From assembly GCF_039822625.1 (NCBI RefSeq), contig NZ_JBDLLG010000009.1, positions 62,001 to 126,000 of the forward strand: a stretch of 64,000 bases of DNA, read 5' to 3'. The translations under genes and the position numbers were made by a program. The notes under the pieces were generated by a model that did no database searches, was not told where the DNA came from, and saw only the letters and a program-made list of their open reading frames with translations. Origin of the DNA: Marinimicrobium locisalis. GTDB lineage: Bacteria; Pseudomonadota; Gammaproteobacteria; Pseudomonadales; Cellvibrionaceae. Position 1 is the stretch's first letter. Every line of letters begins with the position of its first letter. This document shows positions 14,103 through 23,483 of the stretch, piece after piece.

Positions 14103-15830
14103 ATGAATACATCCGCCTCCACTCTCAGTGGTTTAGCCCGCCGCCTGGTACAGGATGGCCTGCTGGACCCGGAACTGGCCACCCAGGCTCAGACCCAAGC
14201 CACCCGGGACCGGGTGCCCTTTGTACAGCATGTGGTCTCCCAGCAAATTATCGATGCCGCCACCGTTGCGCGGGTGGCGGCCGACGAGTTTGGAACACCG
14301 GTGTTCGACCTGGACAGCCTGAATCCGATCTCCATTCCGGCCAAGCTGGTCGACCAGAAGCTGATACAGAAACACCACACTTTGCCGCTGGTGAAGCGCG
14401 GCAACCGCCTGTTTCTGGCCGTGGCGGACCCGACCAACCTGCACGCGCTGGATGAAATAAAGTTCAATACCGGCCTGAATACCGACCCCATTTTGGTTGA
14501 AGCCGACAAGCTCACCATCGCCATCGACCGCTACGTCAATGCTCAGGAGGAGTCCATCGGAGATGCGCTGGGGGGGCTTGATGACGAGGCGCTTGACGGC
14601 CTGGAGACCGAAGGCGGCGACACCGAAGCGGCAAAGGACGAACCGGGCAAAGAAGAGGACGAAGCCCCCGTTGTCCGCTTTATTAACAAAATTTTGCTGG
14701 ACGCTATTAAAGGCGGGGCCTCGGATATTCACTTTGAGCCCTATGAAAAGGTATATCGGGTCCGGTTCCGGACCGACGGTATTCTGCAAGAAGTCGCCAA
14801 GCCCCCGATTACCCTGGGAACCCGCCTGGCCGCCCGCCTGAAAGTGATGTCTCAAATGGACATTTCGGAGCGGCGGGTACCCCAGGACGGCCGCATTAAA
14901 ATGAAAATCTCCAAAACCCGGGCCATCGATTTCCGGGTCAACACCCTGCCGACGCTATTCGGCGAGAAGGTGGTCCTGCGTATTCTCGACCCCAGCTCGG
15001 CGAAAATGGGCATCGACGCGTTGGGGTATGAGGATTACCAGAAAAAGCTATTTATGGATGCGCTGGCTCAGCCCCAGGGCATGATTCTGGTCACCGGCCC
15101 GACGGGCTCCGGTAAAACCGTCTCTCTGTATACCGGCCTCAATATCCTGAATACCAGCGAGCGCAACATTTCCACGGCGGAAGACCCGGTGGAGATCAAC
15201 CTGGAAGGGATCAACCAGGTTCAGGTCAACACCCGAGTTGGCCTGACTTTTGCTGAGTCTCTAAGGTCTTTCCTCCGTCAGGACCCGGACATTGTTATGG
15301 TAGGGGAGATTCGGGACTTGGAGACAGCGGAAATCTCCATTAAGGCGGCCCAGACCGGTCACTTGGTGCTATCGACCCTTCACACCAACAGTGCCCCGGA
15401 AACGCTGACACGCCTGCTCAATATGGGCGTACCGGCCTTTAACGTGGCCACCAGCGTGAGCTTGATTATCGCCCAGCGCCTGGCGCGGCGCCTGTGCAAG
15501 AACTGTAAAAAGCCGGCAACGGACATTCCCGATGCCGTTTTGACCGAGGAAGGCTTTGATGAGACCGGTATTCCTCGTAACGAGCTGGATCTGTACCACC
15601 CCGTCGGTTGTGCCCAATGTACCAACGGTTATAAGGGCCGTGTGGGTGTCTATGAAGTAGTTCGCATCACTCCGACCATCTCCAGCCTTATAATGGAGGG
15701 TGGCAACTCCATACAAATTGCCAAAGCCGCCCGCGAAGCGGGCTTTAATAACCTGCGCGTTTCCGCCCTGCGCAAAGTCGCGCAAGGGCTGACCAGCCTT
15801 GAAGAAGCCAACCGAGTCACCAAGGATTAA
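14103..15830 (+). CDS. pilB: Type IV pilus assembly ATPase PilB
   Basis: The 575-residue hexameric ATPase that powers pilus extension. Seen: N-terminal T2SSE_N domain (residues ~1-150), an acidic linker, Walker A GPTGSGKT (332-339), the Asp box around GEIRDLETAEI, and a zinc-binding tetracysteine (Cys465/468 in LCKNCKK, Cys503/506 in CAQC). Length is normal for PilB. It begins the pilBCD-coaE operon, with pilC 6 bp downstream. Confidence 0.96.
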   Translation: MNTSASTLSGLARRLVQDGLLDPELATQAQTQATRDRVPFVQHVVSQQIIDAATVARVAADEFGTPVFDLDSLNPISIPAKLVDQKLIQKHHTLPLVKRGNRLFLAVADPTNLHALDEIKFNTGLNTDPILVEADKLTIAIDRYVNAQEESIGDALGGLDDEALDGLETEGGDTEAAKDEPGKEEDEAPVVRFINKILLDAIKGGASDIHFEPYEKVYRVRFRTDGILQEVAKPPITLGTRLAARLKVMSQMDISERRVPQDGRIKMKISKTRAIDFRVNTLPTLFGEKVVLRILDPSSAKMGIDALGYEDYQKKLFMDALAQPQGMILVTGPTGSGKTVSLYTGLNILNTSERNISTAEDPVEINLEGINQVQVNTRVGLTFAESLRSFLRQDPDIVMVGEIRDLETAEISIKAAQTGHLVLSTLHTNSAPETLTRLLNMGVPAFNVATSVSLIIAQRLARRLCKNCKKPATDIPDAVLTEEGFDETGIPRNELDLYHPVGCAQCTNGYKGRVGVYEVVRITPTISSLIMEGGNSIQIAKAAREAGFNNLRVSALRKVAQGLTSLEEANRVTKD

Positions 15831-15835
15831 CGCTT

Positions 15836-17113
15836 ATGGCCACTACCGCCCAAGCCAGAAAAACGTCGCCCACGGCTGCTCGCAAGAAGCCCGCTGGACC
15901 TAAGGTACCGACTTCTACAACCTATGTTTATAAAGGTCTAGACCGAAAAGGCAACAAGATTCAAGGAGAGATCGATGGAAACAGCCAAGCGATAGTCAAA
16001 GCTCAACTGCTAAAGCAAGGTATTCGCGCGAACAACGTTCGGAAAAAGCCCAAACCTCTGTTCGGTGGGGGTGGGAAGAAAATTAAACCCTCTGACATCG
16101 CCGTTTTCTCTCGCCAAATGGCCACAATGATGAAAGCGGGGGTTCCGCTGGTGCAGTCATTTGAAATCGTTGCCGAAGGGCTCGACAATCCCAACGTGCG
16201 CAAGTTGGTGTTGGAGATTCGTGAAGATGTGGCGGCTGGTGGCGGTTTTGCAGCGGCCCTCAGCAAGCACCCCAAATATTTTGATGACCTTTTCTGCAAT
16301 CTGGTGGAGGCTGGCGAACAATCTGGTGCGCTTGAGACCATGCTGGATCGGATTGCGACCTACAAAGAAAAAACGGAAGCGCTAAAAGCGAAGATCAAAA
16401 AAGCCATGACGTACCCTATCGCGGTAGTTGTGGTTGCAATAATCGTCACTGCGGTGCTGTTAATCAAAGTCGTACCCGCGTTTGCCGAGACATTCACCAG
16501 CTTCGGGGCTGAACTGCCTGCCTTCACCCTCTTCGTTATGGGGATGTCAGACCTGATGATTGCCTATTGGTACTACGCCTTGCTAGGCATTATTGGAGCA
16601 GCGTTCATATTCAAGGAGGCTAAAAGACGGTCAAAGGGCTTCGCTTATGCGGTGGATAAATACGTCCTGAAAATACCGATCGTCGGCCAAATTCTTTACC
16701 TGTCGGTGATGGCCCGTTTTGCTAGAACACTTTCCACCACTTTCGCCGCTGGTGTGCCGCTAATTGATGCCCTTACATCCGTTGCCGGAGCTGCAGGCAA
16801 TCGGATTTACAGTGACGCCATTTATAGAATCCGCGAAGACGTATCTACCGGTCTTCAGCTCAACACCGCTATTCGAGCCCAAAAGCTGTTCCCCTCGCTT
16901 CTCATTCAGATGGCCGCTATTGGTGAGGAATCCGGTGCGCTAGACGAGATGTTGGAAAAAGTAGCGATTTATTACGAAAATGAAGTAGACAACATGGTCG
17001 ACAGCCTGACCTCTCTGTTAGAGCCTATCATCATGTCCGTCCTCGGCGTTCTGGTCGGCGGGCTGCTGATCGCCATGTACCTTCCAATTTTCCAAATGGG
17101 CAACGTTGTATAG
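15836..17113 (+). CDS. pilC: Type IV pilus inner-membrane platform protein PilC
   Basis: A 425-residue polytopic protein with two GspF domains (FSRQMATMMKAGVPLVQSFE and MARFARTLSTTFAAGVPLIDAL), each followed by membrane helices. PilC couples the PilB/PilT motors to pilin insertion. An N-terminal Lys/Ala/Pro-rich extension (residues 1-25) precedes the conserved YVYKGLDRKGNKIQGE motif. The gene is 6 bp after pilB, and its stop overlaps the GTG of pilD by 1 bp. Confidence 0.96.
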   Translation: MATTAQARKTSPTAARKKPAGPKVPTSTTYVYKGLDRKGNKIQGEIDGNSQAIVKAQLLKQGIRANNVRKKPKPLFGGGGKKIKPSDIAVFSRQMATMMKAGVPLVQSFEIVAEGLDNPNVRKLVLEIREDVAAGGGFAAALSKHPKYFDDLFCNLVEAGEQSGALETMLDRIATYKEKTEALKAKIKKAMTYPIAVVVVAIIVTAVLLIKVVPAFAETFTSFGAELPAFTLFVMGMSDLMIAYWYYALLGIIGAAFIFKEAKRRSKGFAYAVDKYVLKIPIVGQILYLSVMARFARTLSTTFAAGVPLIDALTSVAGAAGNRIYSDAIYRIREDVSTGLQLNTAIRAQKLFPSLLIQMAAIGEESGALDEMLEKVAIYYENEVDNMVDSLTSLLEPIIMSVLGVLVGGLLIAMYLPIFQMGNVV

Positions 17114-17982
17114 TGTATTCATTCACCGAAGTCTTTGCTTTATATCCCTCCGTGGCGCTTATCAGCGCCACAGTTTTAGGGCTACTGGTCGGCAGTTTTC
17201 TGAATGTGGTGATCTACCGGCTACCCAAGATGCTTCAGGCTGGCTGGCGCGAGCAATGCTGTGAGTTGCTGGAGCAGGAGCCGCCCGAGCCCAAGCGGTT
17301 TAATCTGGTCACCCCCAATTCCACTTGCCCCCACTGCGGCCATGGCATCACGCCCTGGGAAAATATTCCGGTGCTCAGTTACTTGGTTCAGCGGGGTAAG
17401 TGCACAGCCTGCAAGGGCAAAATTTCCGCTCGCTACCCAACTATCGAGTTGGTGACGGGGCTGCTCAGCCTGTTTATCATTCATCGGTTCGGCGTCACGT
17501 GGGAAGGCGGGGCGGCGCTGGTGCTGACGTGGTCGCTCATTGCCTTAACCGTGATCGACTTCGACACTCAGCTCCTGCCGGATGCGATTACCCTGCCCCT
17601 GTTGTGGCTCGGTTTGATTGTGAACCACCTGGGCGGTTTTGTAACGCTAGAGGATGCTCTGTGGGGCGCCATTGCCGGTTACCTGTCGCTCTGGTTGATT
17701 TACTGGAGCTTCAAGCTGCTGACCGGTAAGGAGGGCATGGGCTATGGCGACTTCAAACTGCTGGGCGCGCTCGGCGCTTGGTTGGGCTGGCAGATGCTGC
17801 CGGTGGTGGTGTTGCTCTCTTCCTTTGTCGGCGCCGCCATTGGAATCGGCATGATGCTGATTCTCGGGCGGGACAAAAACATCCCCATGCCCTTTGGGCC
17901 CTATCTCGCGATCGCCGGCTGGCTGGCCTTTATCTGGGGCGACCAGATGGTCCGGCAATATCTGCAATTCTTCGCCCTGTAG
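17113..17982 (+). CDS. pilD: Prepilin peptidase / N-methyltransferase PilD
   Basis: A 289-residue bifunctional inner-membrane enzyme that cleaves prepilin leaders after Gly and methylates the new N-terminal Phe. The zinc-binding Cys pairs (72/75 in CPHCGHG and 97/100 in CTACKG), and both aspartyl-protease motifs (DFDTQLLPD and GYGDFKLL), are present. The start is GTG, overlapping the pilC stop (TAGTG), which fits translational coupling. It would process the PilA encoded divergently upstream. Confidence 0.96.
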   Translation: MYSFTEVFALYPSVALISATVLGLLVGSFLNVVIYRLPKMLQAGWREQCCELLEQEPPEPKRFNLVTPNSTCPHCGHGITPWENIPVLSYLVQRGKCTACKGKISARYPTIELVTGLLSLFIIHRFGVTWEGGAALVLTWSLIALTVIDFDTQLLPDAITLPLLWLGLIVNHLGGFVTLEDALWGAIAGYLSLWLIYWSFKLLTGKEGMGYGDFKLLGALGAWLGWQMLPVVVLLSSFVGAAIGIGMMLILGRDKNIPMPFGPYLAIAGWLAFIWGDQMVRQYLQFFAL

Positions 17983-17987
17983 TCGTT

Positions 17988-18590
17988 ATGGCAAACCTGA
18001 TTGTTGGGGTGACGGGCGGCATCGGCAGCGGCAAGTCCGCCGTCATGCGGGCCTTTGAGGAGCTCGGCATCGTCGCGGAGGATGCCGATGTCATGGCCCG
18101 GGTGGTGGTGAAGCCCGGCAAGCCCGCACTGAAAGCGATAGCAGCGCACTTCGGCCCCGAGGCAATCTCCCCCGACGGTTCCCTTAACCGCCCCGCCTTG
18201 CGCCAGCTTATTTTCTCCGATGCTGATGCCAAGCAATGGCTTGAGAACTTGCTTCACCCGCTGATCAATCAGGAACTGGAAGAGCGGCTCGCGGCGGCGA
18301 CCAGCCCTTACGCCTTGCTCGTATCGCCGCTGCTCTTTGAAACCGGGCAAAACCGCCTGGTGGACCGCGTTTTGGTGGTGGATGTACCAGAAGCCGTGCA
18401 GCTTGAGCGCGCCAGCCAAAGGGATGGGGGGGACACGGAGCAGATTCGGCGAATTATAGCCAGCCAGATGAATCGGCAGGAGCGGCTCGACCGGGCGGAT
18501 GAAGTGTTGGATAACAGTGGCGACCTGTCCGCGATGCTGGAACAGGTGGAGCGGTTGCACCAGCAGTACTTGGAAATGAGTAGGCGGTGA
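17988..18590 (+). CDS. coaE: Dephospho-CoA kinase
   Basis: A 200-residue P-loop kinase that phosphorylates the 3'-hydroxyl of dephospho-CoA in the last step of coenzyme A synthesis. P-loop GGIGSGKS (residues 10-17), then HPLIN and SPLLFETG motifs typical of CoaE. The ATG at 17988 lies 5 bp after pilD, the conserved pilD-coaE order. The yacG gene that often follows in this cluster is not seen. Confidence 0.95.
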   Translation: MANLIVGVTGGIGSGKSAVMRAFEELGIVAEDADVMARVVVKPGKPALKAIAAHFGPEAISPDGSLNRPALRQLIFSDADAKQWLENLLHPLINQELEERLAAATSPYALLVSPLLFETGQNRLVDRVLVVDVPEAVQLERASQRDGGDTEQIRRIIASQMNRQERLDRADEVLDNSGDLSAMLEQVERLHQQYLEMSRR

Positions 18591-18754
18591 AGTAATGGAT
18601 GGTAAGGTAGCGCACTTCGCCGCAAGATGCGTCGGGCCGAGGCTGCCCTGCGCGTCATAACCAAAATGTGATTTGAATCCCAAAAAACATTCTCGTTTTG
18701 GTATAAAGTTCATGATTTACTGGATGCACCACCCCCCTCAGACAGGAGTGTCAT

Positions 18755-19330
18755 ATGAATGCCAAAGCTTCTCCACTAACTTATCTGAAGGAACTACAAC
18801 CAAGTTCTGGAAAGCATCTACCTAAGAATGTCCACCACATTATCAAACTCAACAGAGAGCCGATGAGTTTGGTTCGCCGAGAGCTTGTGGCGAACGGTCA
18901 GTTTAATCTTCTTCCCAAGAATGATATTTCCCACCCTTCAGGTCAGCAGTCTGCAAGAAAATCCCATGTCTTCCCGCAGGTCGGAGAGGACTCCAACCTT
19001 ATGGCCTTAAATCACGCGCTCTCAGGCGGAGACAGCTACCCGATCTTAACCGCAACTTTGGGAGTAGGCGCGGGCATAGCGTCGTTTGGCGCCGGCCTGG
19101 TGTTCTCTGCAGCAACCACTGCCGTCAGCCTCAATCAAAGAAGCCATAGAATATTGGCTAGACCCGGAGATGAAATTTGGAACGTTGAGGAGATCGGGAA
19201 AGTATCGGAGGGCGGCGCTTCCAAAGTTATCTATGTATCGTCGTTTTTCATTGTCGACCCCTATAGGGAACAGGCCCACGGTAAGGGGTGGCTTATTCAT
19301 GAGGAACGGATGGAGGTCAAAGCCGATTAA
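18755..19330 (+). CDS. Hypothetical protein with Gly/Ala-rich hydrophobic segment
   Basis: Not recognised. A 191-residue protein with a strong ribosome binding site (GGAG, 6 nt before ATG). The N-terminal 90 residues are polar and basic, without a signal peptide. Residues ~97-125 (LTATLGVGAGIASFGAGLVF) form a Gly/Ala-rich hydrophobic stretch that could insert in a membrane, followed by a compact C-terminal region (ARPGDEIWNVEEIG, IYVSSFFIVDPYREQ). Base composition is AT-richer than flanking genes. The next gene encodes a small lipoprotein on the same strand ~95 bp away; an effector/immunity-type pair is one possibility, unproven. Confidence 0.55.
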   Translation: MNAKASPLTYLKELQPSSGKHLPKNVHHIIKLNREPMSLVRRELVANGQFNLLPKNDISHPSGQQSARKSHVFPQVGEDSNLMALNHALSGGDSYPILTATLGVGAGIASFGAGLVFSAATTAVSLNQRSHRILARPGDEIWNVEEIGKVSEGGASKVIYVSSFFIVDPYREQAHGKGWLIHEERMEVKAD

Positions 19331-19423
19331 TTCTTCTCTGGTAGGCTGCAGTGGACTTGTTATGGTTGCCTCAGTCCATTAAGGCATTTTAAAAAACCTT
19401 TTCTCTTCTTGGGATACCGCATT

Positions 19424-19759
19424 ATGTATTCTCGCTATCTGCTGGTTGTTATCGCTGCCCTGTTCTCCTCGGCTTGCACCTCATCGGAGTCAACGAGCCA
19501 ATTTGATGGCCTCTGTAAAGTCTATGAAGACGCGCTTCAAAAAGACGTTTCTACTACGGAGAAGTGGGGGTTAATTATTAACCAGATAGAAACCGCTTTT
19601 CCCGAGTTTTACCAGCAGAACTATGTCTACATCATGGATATGGACCCGAACCAGCGGTACGACGTTTACAAACGTTTGGAGGAGGAGGTCGAGGGGAGTG
19701 GGGATTGGGAGTGTCCCGCGATGAGGGCGTTTTTTAGTGAACTGGAGTCATCAAAGTGA
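19424..19759 (+). CDS. Small putative lipoprotein
   Basis: Not recognised. A 111-residue protein with an N-terminal hydrophobic segment ending in a lipobox-like FSSAC (residues 14-18), then a soluble acidic domain with several aromatic residues (FPEFYQQNYVYIMDMDPNQR) and a Cys near the C-terminus. The ATG at 19424 is preferred over a TTG at 19409. It follows the unrecognised 191-residue gene and may be functionally tied to it. Confidence 0.55.
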   Translation: MYSRYLLVVIAALFSSACTSSESTSQFDGLCKVYEDALQKDVSTTEKWGLIINQIETAFPEFYQQNYVYIMDMDPNQRYDVYKRLEEEVEGSGDWECPAMRAFFSELESSK

Positions 19760-20322
19760 AAAGACCTGTAAATTCAATGGGTTATCGGGAACCATGAACC
19801 ATGTCCTTTAGGCATAACTGCACTCGCCCCCTCCGCTCCAGCCCTCTTCTGTTTTACTCGATTTAGCTATGTTGGCAGGTGGCGCGCTTCGCGCTTACGC
19901 TGCCCTACGTAGTTGGCCAACTCTACGATGGTTAACATAGGTTAAGGGGGAGTCGCAATACTGGCAGAGTGGGTCGGATTCAGTGTATAACTGCGTTTGC
20001 CGGTCACGCGCCGGCAAACGGTACGACGTCGATAACGACCTGGATACGGGATAGCCGTGATGCCGCACCACGATCAACCACAGACAGCCAACCCGGGTAA
20101 CGCGAGCCTTATGCGCGTTCGCCGACTGTCGTCGATGGCGGGACGCAACCTCGTTGGCCGGCCGGCCGACCGTCCTCCCATGAACGTCAAACGTCGCCCC
20201 TTCTTTACCGATCCCCCCGCGCCCCTTCAATAACCGTCTACACTGTTCAAAAATTGAGCTCACCCCCGGTCTGTCGTCAAGCCGGGTGAGATGGACGACT
20301 CCCCTAAGGTGTGAGAGACCTT
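19760..20322. other. 560-bp gap with repeats and hairpins
   Basis: No gene could be supported. It holds one divergent copy of the GTAAGCGC-type intergenic repeat (19874-19909), a palindrome GTTGGCCAAC (19913-19922), a perfect 10-bp inverted repeat (19994-20003 with 20011-20020) and a 7-bp stem CTCACCC/GGGTGAG (20259-20290) shortly before mrpA. A 122-residue minus-strand frame (19895-20263) is open but reads through the repeats and lacks a ribosome binding site. Confidence 0.5.
19874..19909. repeat. Divergent copy of the GTAAGCGC/GCGCTTAC intergenic repeat
   Basis: GGCAGGTGGCGCGCTTCGCG followed by CTTACGCTGCCCTACG resembles the repeat units at 30.35-30.46 kb and 32.58-32.68 kb, with a G/C-rich GGTGGCGC core, GCTTAC and CCTAC end. 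Confidence 0.5.
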
Positions 20323-23136
20323 ATGACTTTGTTACTGATTGTTTTACTGCCGCTATTTGGGTCGCTGGTGCCGCTGGCCACCGAGCGGTACGGCCGCAAT
20401 ATCTGCGCCTGGTCCGCCTCTATCGCGCCGCTGATCTCGCTGGGGCTGCTTATCAGCCTCGTCCCGGGTGTGATGGCGGGAGAAACACTGCGCTACCACC
20501 GGGAATGGCTACCGAGCCTGGGGCTGGACCTGAGCCTTCGGCTGGACGGGCTCGGGCTGATGTTCGCGCTGCTGATTACCGGCATCGGCCTGTTGGTGCT
20601 GCTGTACGCCCGCTATTACCTCTCCAGCAAGGATTCCCTGGGCAGACTCTACGCCCTGCTTCAGATTTTTATGCTGGCGATGCTCGGCATCGTTCTATCG
20701 GACAATATTCTGCTGATGCTGGTGTTCTGGGAGCTGACCAGCTTGAGCTCCTTCCTGCTGATTGGCTACTGGTCCCACCAGAGTGACGCGCGCAAGGGCG
20801 CCCGCATGGCGCTGGCCGTGACCGGTGCGGGGGGCCTCTGTCTGCTCGCTGGGGCCCTGTTGCTTGGGCATATTGTGGGCAGTTTCAATCTAGGCGATAT
20901 TCTCGCCGCCGGGGATCAAATCCGGGCCCACAGCCTTTACCCCATCACTCTGATTCTGGTGCTGCTGGGGGCGTTTACCAAGTCGGCCCAGTTCCCTTTC
21001 CACTTCTGGTTGCCCCACGCCATGTCCGCGCCCACGCCGGTCTCGGCCTACCTTCACTCGGCCACCATGGTGAAAGCCGGGGTCTTTCTTCTGGCGCGGC
21101 TGTACCCGGCGCTGGCGGGCACCGAGTTGTGGTTTTTCCTGGTCAGCTTTACCGGGTTGGCCACCATGGTTTATGGCGCCTACACCGCGCTGTTCAAGCA
21201 CGACCTCAAGGGGCTGCTGGCCTACTCCACCATTAGCCACCTGGGGCTTATTACACTGCTATTCGGCTTTAATACCCAGTTGGCCGCGGCCGCGGCGGTG
21301 TTCCATATCATCAACCATGCGACCTTCAAGGCCTCGCTCTTTATGGCCGCCGGAATTATCGATCACGAGACCGGCACCCGGGATATGCTCAAACTCCACG
21401 GCCTGTGGAAATACATGCCCCACACGGCGCTGCTGGCCATGGTGGCCTCAGCCGCCATGGCGGGGGTACCGCTGCTCAATGGCTTTCTCAGCAAAGAGAT
21501 GTTTTTCGCCGAGAGCCTACAGCTGGAGTATCTAGGGTCCCTTTCCTGGATTATGCCGGTACTGGCCACCCTCGGGGCCCTGTTCTCGGTCGCCTATTCC
21601 TGGCGGTTTATTCACGATGTGTTTTTTAACGGCGAACCGGTGGACCTACCCAAGTACCCGCCTCACGAGCCACCGCGCTTTATGAAGGTGCCAGTGGAAA
21701 TGCTGGTGGTGCTGTGCCTGGTGGTGGGCATTTTTCCCAATTACACGGTGGAACCGTTTATGCACGCCGCCGCAAGCGCCGTGCTGGGCCGTGAAATGCC
21801 GGAGTACCATCTCGCCCTCTGGCACGGGTTCAACCTGCCCCTGCTGATGAGCGGCATCGCCCTGGCCGGCGGCCTGCTGCTCTACAGCCAGCGCAAGGGC
21901 TTGTTCGCCTTCTACGAGAGAAAGTACCGCAGCGACGAGAAGCTGGTGTTTGAAGCGCGGGTTCAGCGCAGCGTTCGCCTCGCCCAATGGGTCACCGACC
22001 GGCTGGAAAATGGCTCCCTGCAGCGCTATATGGCCCTGTTCGTGGGGTCGGCGCTGGTGGCCGGCGCCATCGGTATATGGCCCCTGCAGGAGTGGACCGG
22101 CTCGCAGGCCCTGACCCCGGTTGACCCGGTTAGCCTGATTGCCGCCGGGCTGCTGATAGTCGGCTCGTTCGGAACCGTGCTGATTCACCACAATCGGTTT
22201 GCCGCCCTATTGCTTCTGAGCGTGGTGGGACTGGTGGTCTCTCTCACCTTTATCCGGTTCTCCGCACCGGACCTGGCGCTGACGCAGATTTCCGTGGAAG
22301 TGGTGACCATTGTGCTGTTGATGCTGGCGCTGTACTTCTTGCCCCAGCTTACCCCCAACGAATCCGGCCGCAAGCGGGTCGCTCGGGATGTAGTGCTCTC
22401 GGGGGCCGCCGGCACGGGCGTGGGACTGCTGTGCTGGACGGTTTTGACGCGGCCGTTTAGCTCCATCTCTGACTATTTTCTGGAAAACAGCGTCAGCGGT
22501 GGCGGTGGCTCCAACGTCGTAAACGTGATTCTGGTGGACTTCCGCGGTTTCGATACCCTGGGGGAGATCACTGTGCTGGCCCTGGCCGCCGTGGGCATCT
22601 ATGCCATGCTCCACGGTTTGAAGCTGCCGCTGCCCTATGTCGATAGCGACGGCCGGCGCTGGGCCCGCGAACCTCACCCGCCAATTCTGTCGGTGATGAC
22701 GCGCGTACTGCTGCCGCTGGCCATCATGGTCTCGCTGTACATCTTCCTGCGTGGCCACAATATGCCCGGCGGTGGTTTTATTGCCGGTCTGGTCACCAGC
22801 GTAGCCTTAATTCTGCAATACATCTCCACCGGCACCGATTGGATGCAGCAACGCCTGCGCTGGAACTACCGCAAAGTCGCCGCCTCGGGGGTAATGATCG
22901 CCACCTTAACCGGGCTGGCCAGCTGGCTGTTCGGCTACCCCTTCCTGACCTCGACCTTCACCTACCTGCACTGGCCGGTAGTGGGCAAGTTCGAAGTGGC
23001 CTCCGCCATGGCTTTTGATGTTGGGGTCTACATCACGGTGGTCGGTGCCACCATGCTGATTCTCGCGCACCTGGGCCGCCTGGCCCAGAGTACCCACGAA
23101 CCGCCCGCGACCAATGAAAAAGGGGAGAAAATCTAA
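20323..23136 (+). CDS. mrpA: Mrp Na+/H+ antiporter subunit A fused to subunit B
   Basis: A 937-residue polytopic protein. The first ~480 residues are a NuoL/NuoN-like proton-channel subunit (FWELTSLSSFLLIGYW, MSAPTPVSAYLHSATMVKAG with the key Lys, FHIINHATFKASLFMAAG). Middle helices follow, and residues ~795-930 (LPLAIMVSLYIFLRGHNMPGG) form an MrpB domain. The A-B fusion is typical of six-gene Mrp/Pha operons. The complex exports Na+ for protons and supports salt and alkaline tolerance. The ATG at 20323 is chosen; a GTG at 20311 is possible. It starts the mrpABCDEFG operon. Confidence 0.94.
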   Translation: MTLLLIVLLPLFGSLVPLATERYGRNICAWSASIAPLISLGLLISLVPGVMAGETLRYHREWLPSLGLDLSLRLDGLGLMFALLITGIGLLVLLYARYYLSSKDSLGRLYALLQIFMLAMLGIVLSDNILLMLVFWELTSLSSFLLIGYWSHQSDARKGARMALAVTGAGGLCLLAGALLLGHIVGSFNLGDILAAGDQIRAHSLYPITLILVLLGAFTKSAQFPFHFWLPHAMSAPTPVSAYLHSATMVKAGVFLLARLYPALAGTELWFFLVSFTGLATMVYGAYTALFKHDLKGLLAYSTISHLGLITLLFGFNTQLAAAAAVFHIINHATFKASLFMAAGIIDHETGTRDMLKLHGLWKYMPHTALLAMVASAAMAGVPLLNGFLSKEMFFAESLQLEYLGSLSWIMPVLATLGALFSVAYSWRFIHDVFFNGEPVDLPKYPPHEPPRFMKVPVEMLVVLCLVVGIFPNYTVEPFMHAAASAVLGREMPEYHLALWHGFNLPLLMSGIALAGGLLLYSQRKGLFAFYERKYRSDEKLVFEARVQRSVRLAQWVTDRLENGSLQRYMALFVGSALVAGAIGIWPLQEWTGSQALTPVDPVSLIAAGLLIVGSFGTVLIHHNRFAALLLLSVVGLVVSLTFIRFSAPDLALTQISVEVVTIVLLMLALYFLPQLTPNESGRKRVARDVVLSGAAGTGVGLLCWTVLTRPFSSISDYFLENSVSGGGGSNVVNVILVDFRGFDTLGEITVLALAAVGIYAMLHGLKLPLPYVDSDGRRWAREPHPPILSVMTRVLLPLAIMVSLYIFLRGHNMPGGGFIAGLVTSVALILQYISTGTDWMQQRLRWNYRKVAASGVMIATLTGLASWLFGYPFLTSTFTYLHWPVVGKFEVASAMAFDVGVYITVVGATMLILAHLGRLAQSTHEPPATNEKGEKI

Positions 23137-23483
23137 TGGAACTGTTGATTTCCATCATGCTCGCGGTAATGACCGCCTGTGGGATTTATCTCATGCTTCG
23201 CGGCCGCACCTTCCCCGTGATTGTGGGGCTGACGTTGTTCACCTATGCCGTCAATTTGTTCATTTTCGTGATGGGCCGGCTCACGGCCGGAGCTCCGCCG
23301 ATCATCGGTTCCGGCGAGAGCTACGCCGACCCGCTGCCACAAGCGTTGGTGCTAACGGCCATTGTTATCAGCTTCGCCATGACCGCCTTCGTCCTGGTTC
23401 TGGCCCTGCGTGCCCGAGCGGAGCTGGGCAACGACCACGTCGACGGCGCCCCCGTGAATGAGCGGGAGGATAGCCGCGTATGA
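23136..23483 (+). CDS. mrpC: Mrp antiporter subunit C
   Basis: A 115-residue NuoK-like membrane protein with three helices (MLAVMTACGIYLMLRG, then the PLPQALVLTAIVISFA signature). NuoK homologues carry proton-channel residues in antiporter complexes. It overlaps the mrpA stop by 1 bp and mrpD by 4 bp. Confidence 0.93.
   Translation: MELLISIMLAVMTACGIYLMLRGRTFPVIVGLTLFTYAVNLFIFVMGRLTAGAPPIIGSGESYADPLPQALVLTAIVISFAMTAFVLVLALRARAELGNDHVDGAPVNEREDSRV

Noticed and set aside
19895..20263. 122-codon minus-strand frame with several Cys and Arg
   Set aside because: It reads through an intergenic repeat and a perfect hairpin, has no ribosome binding site and resembles no family.
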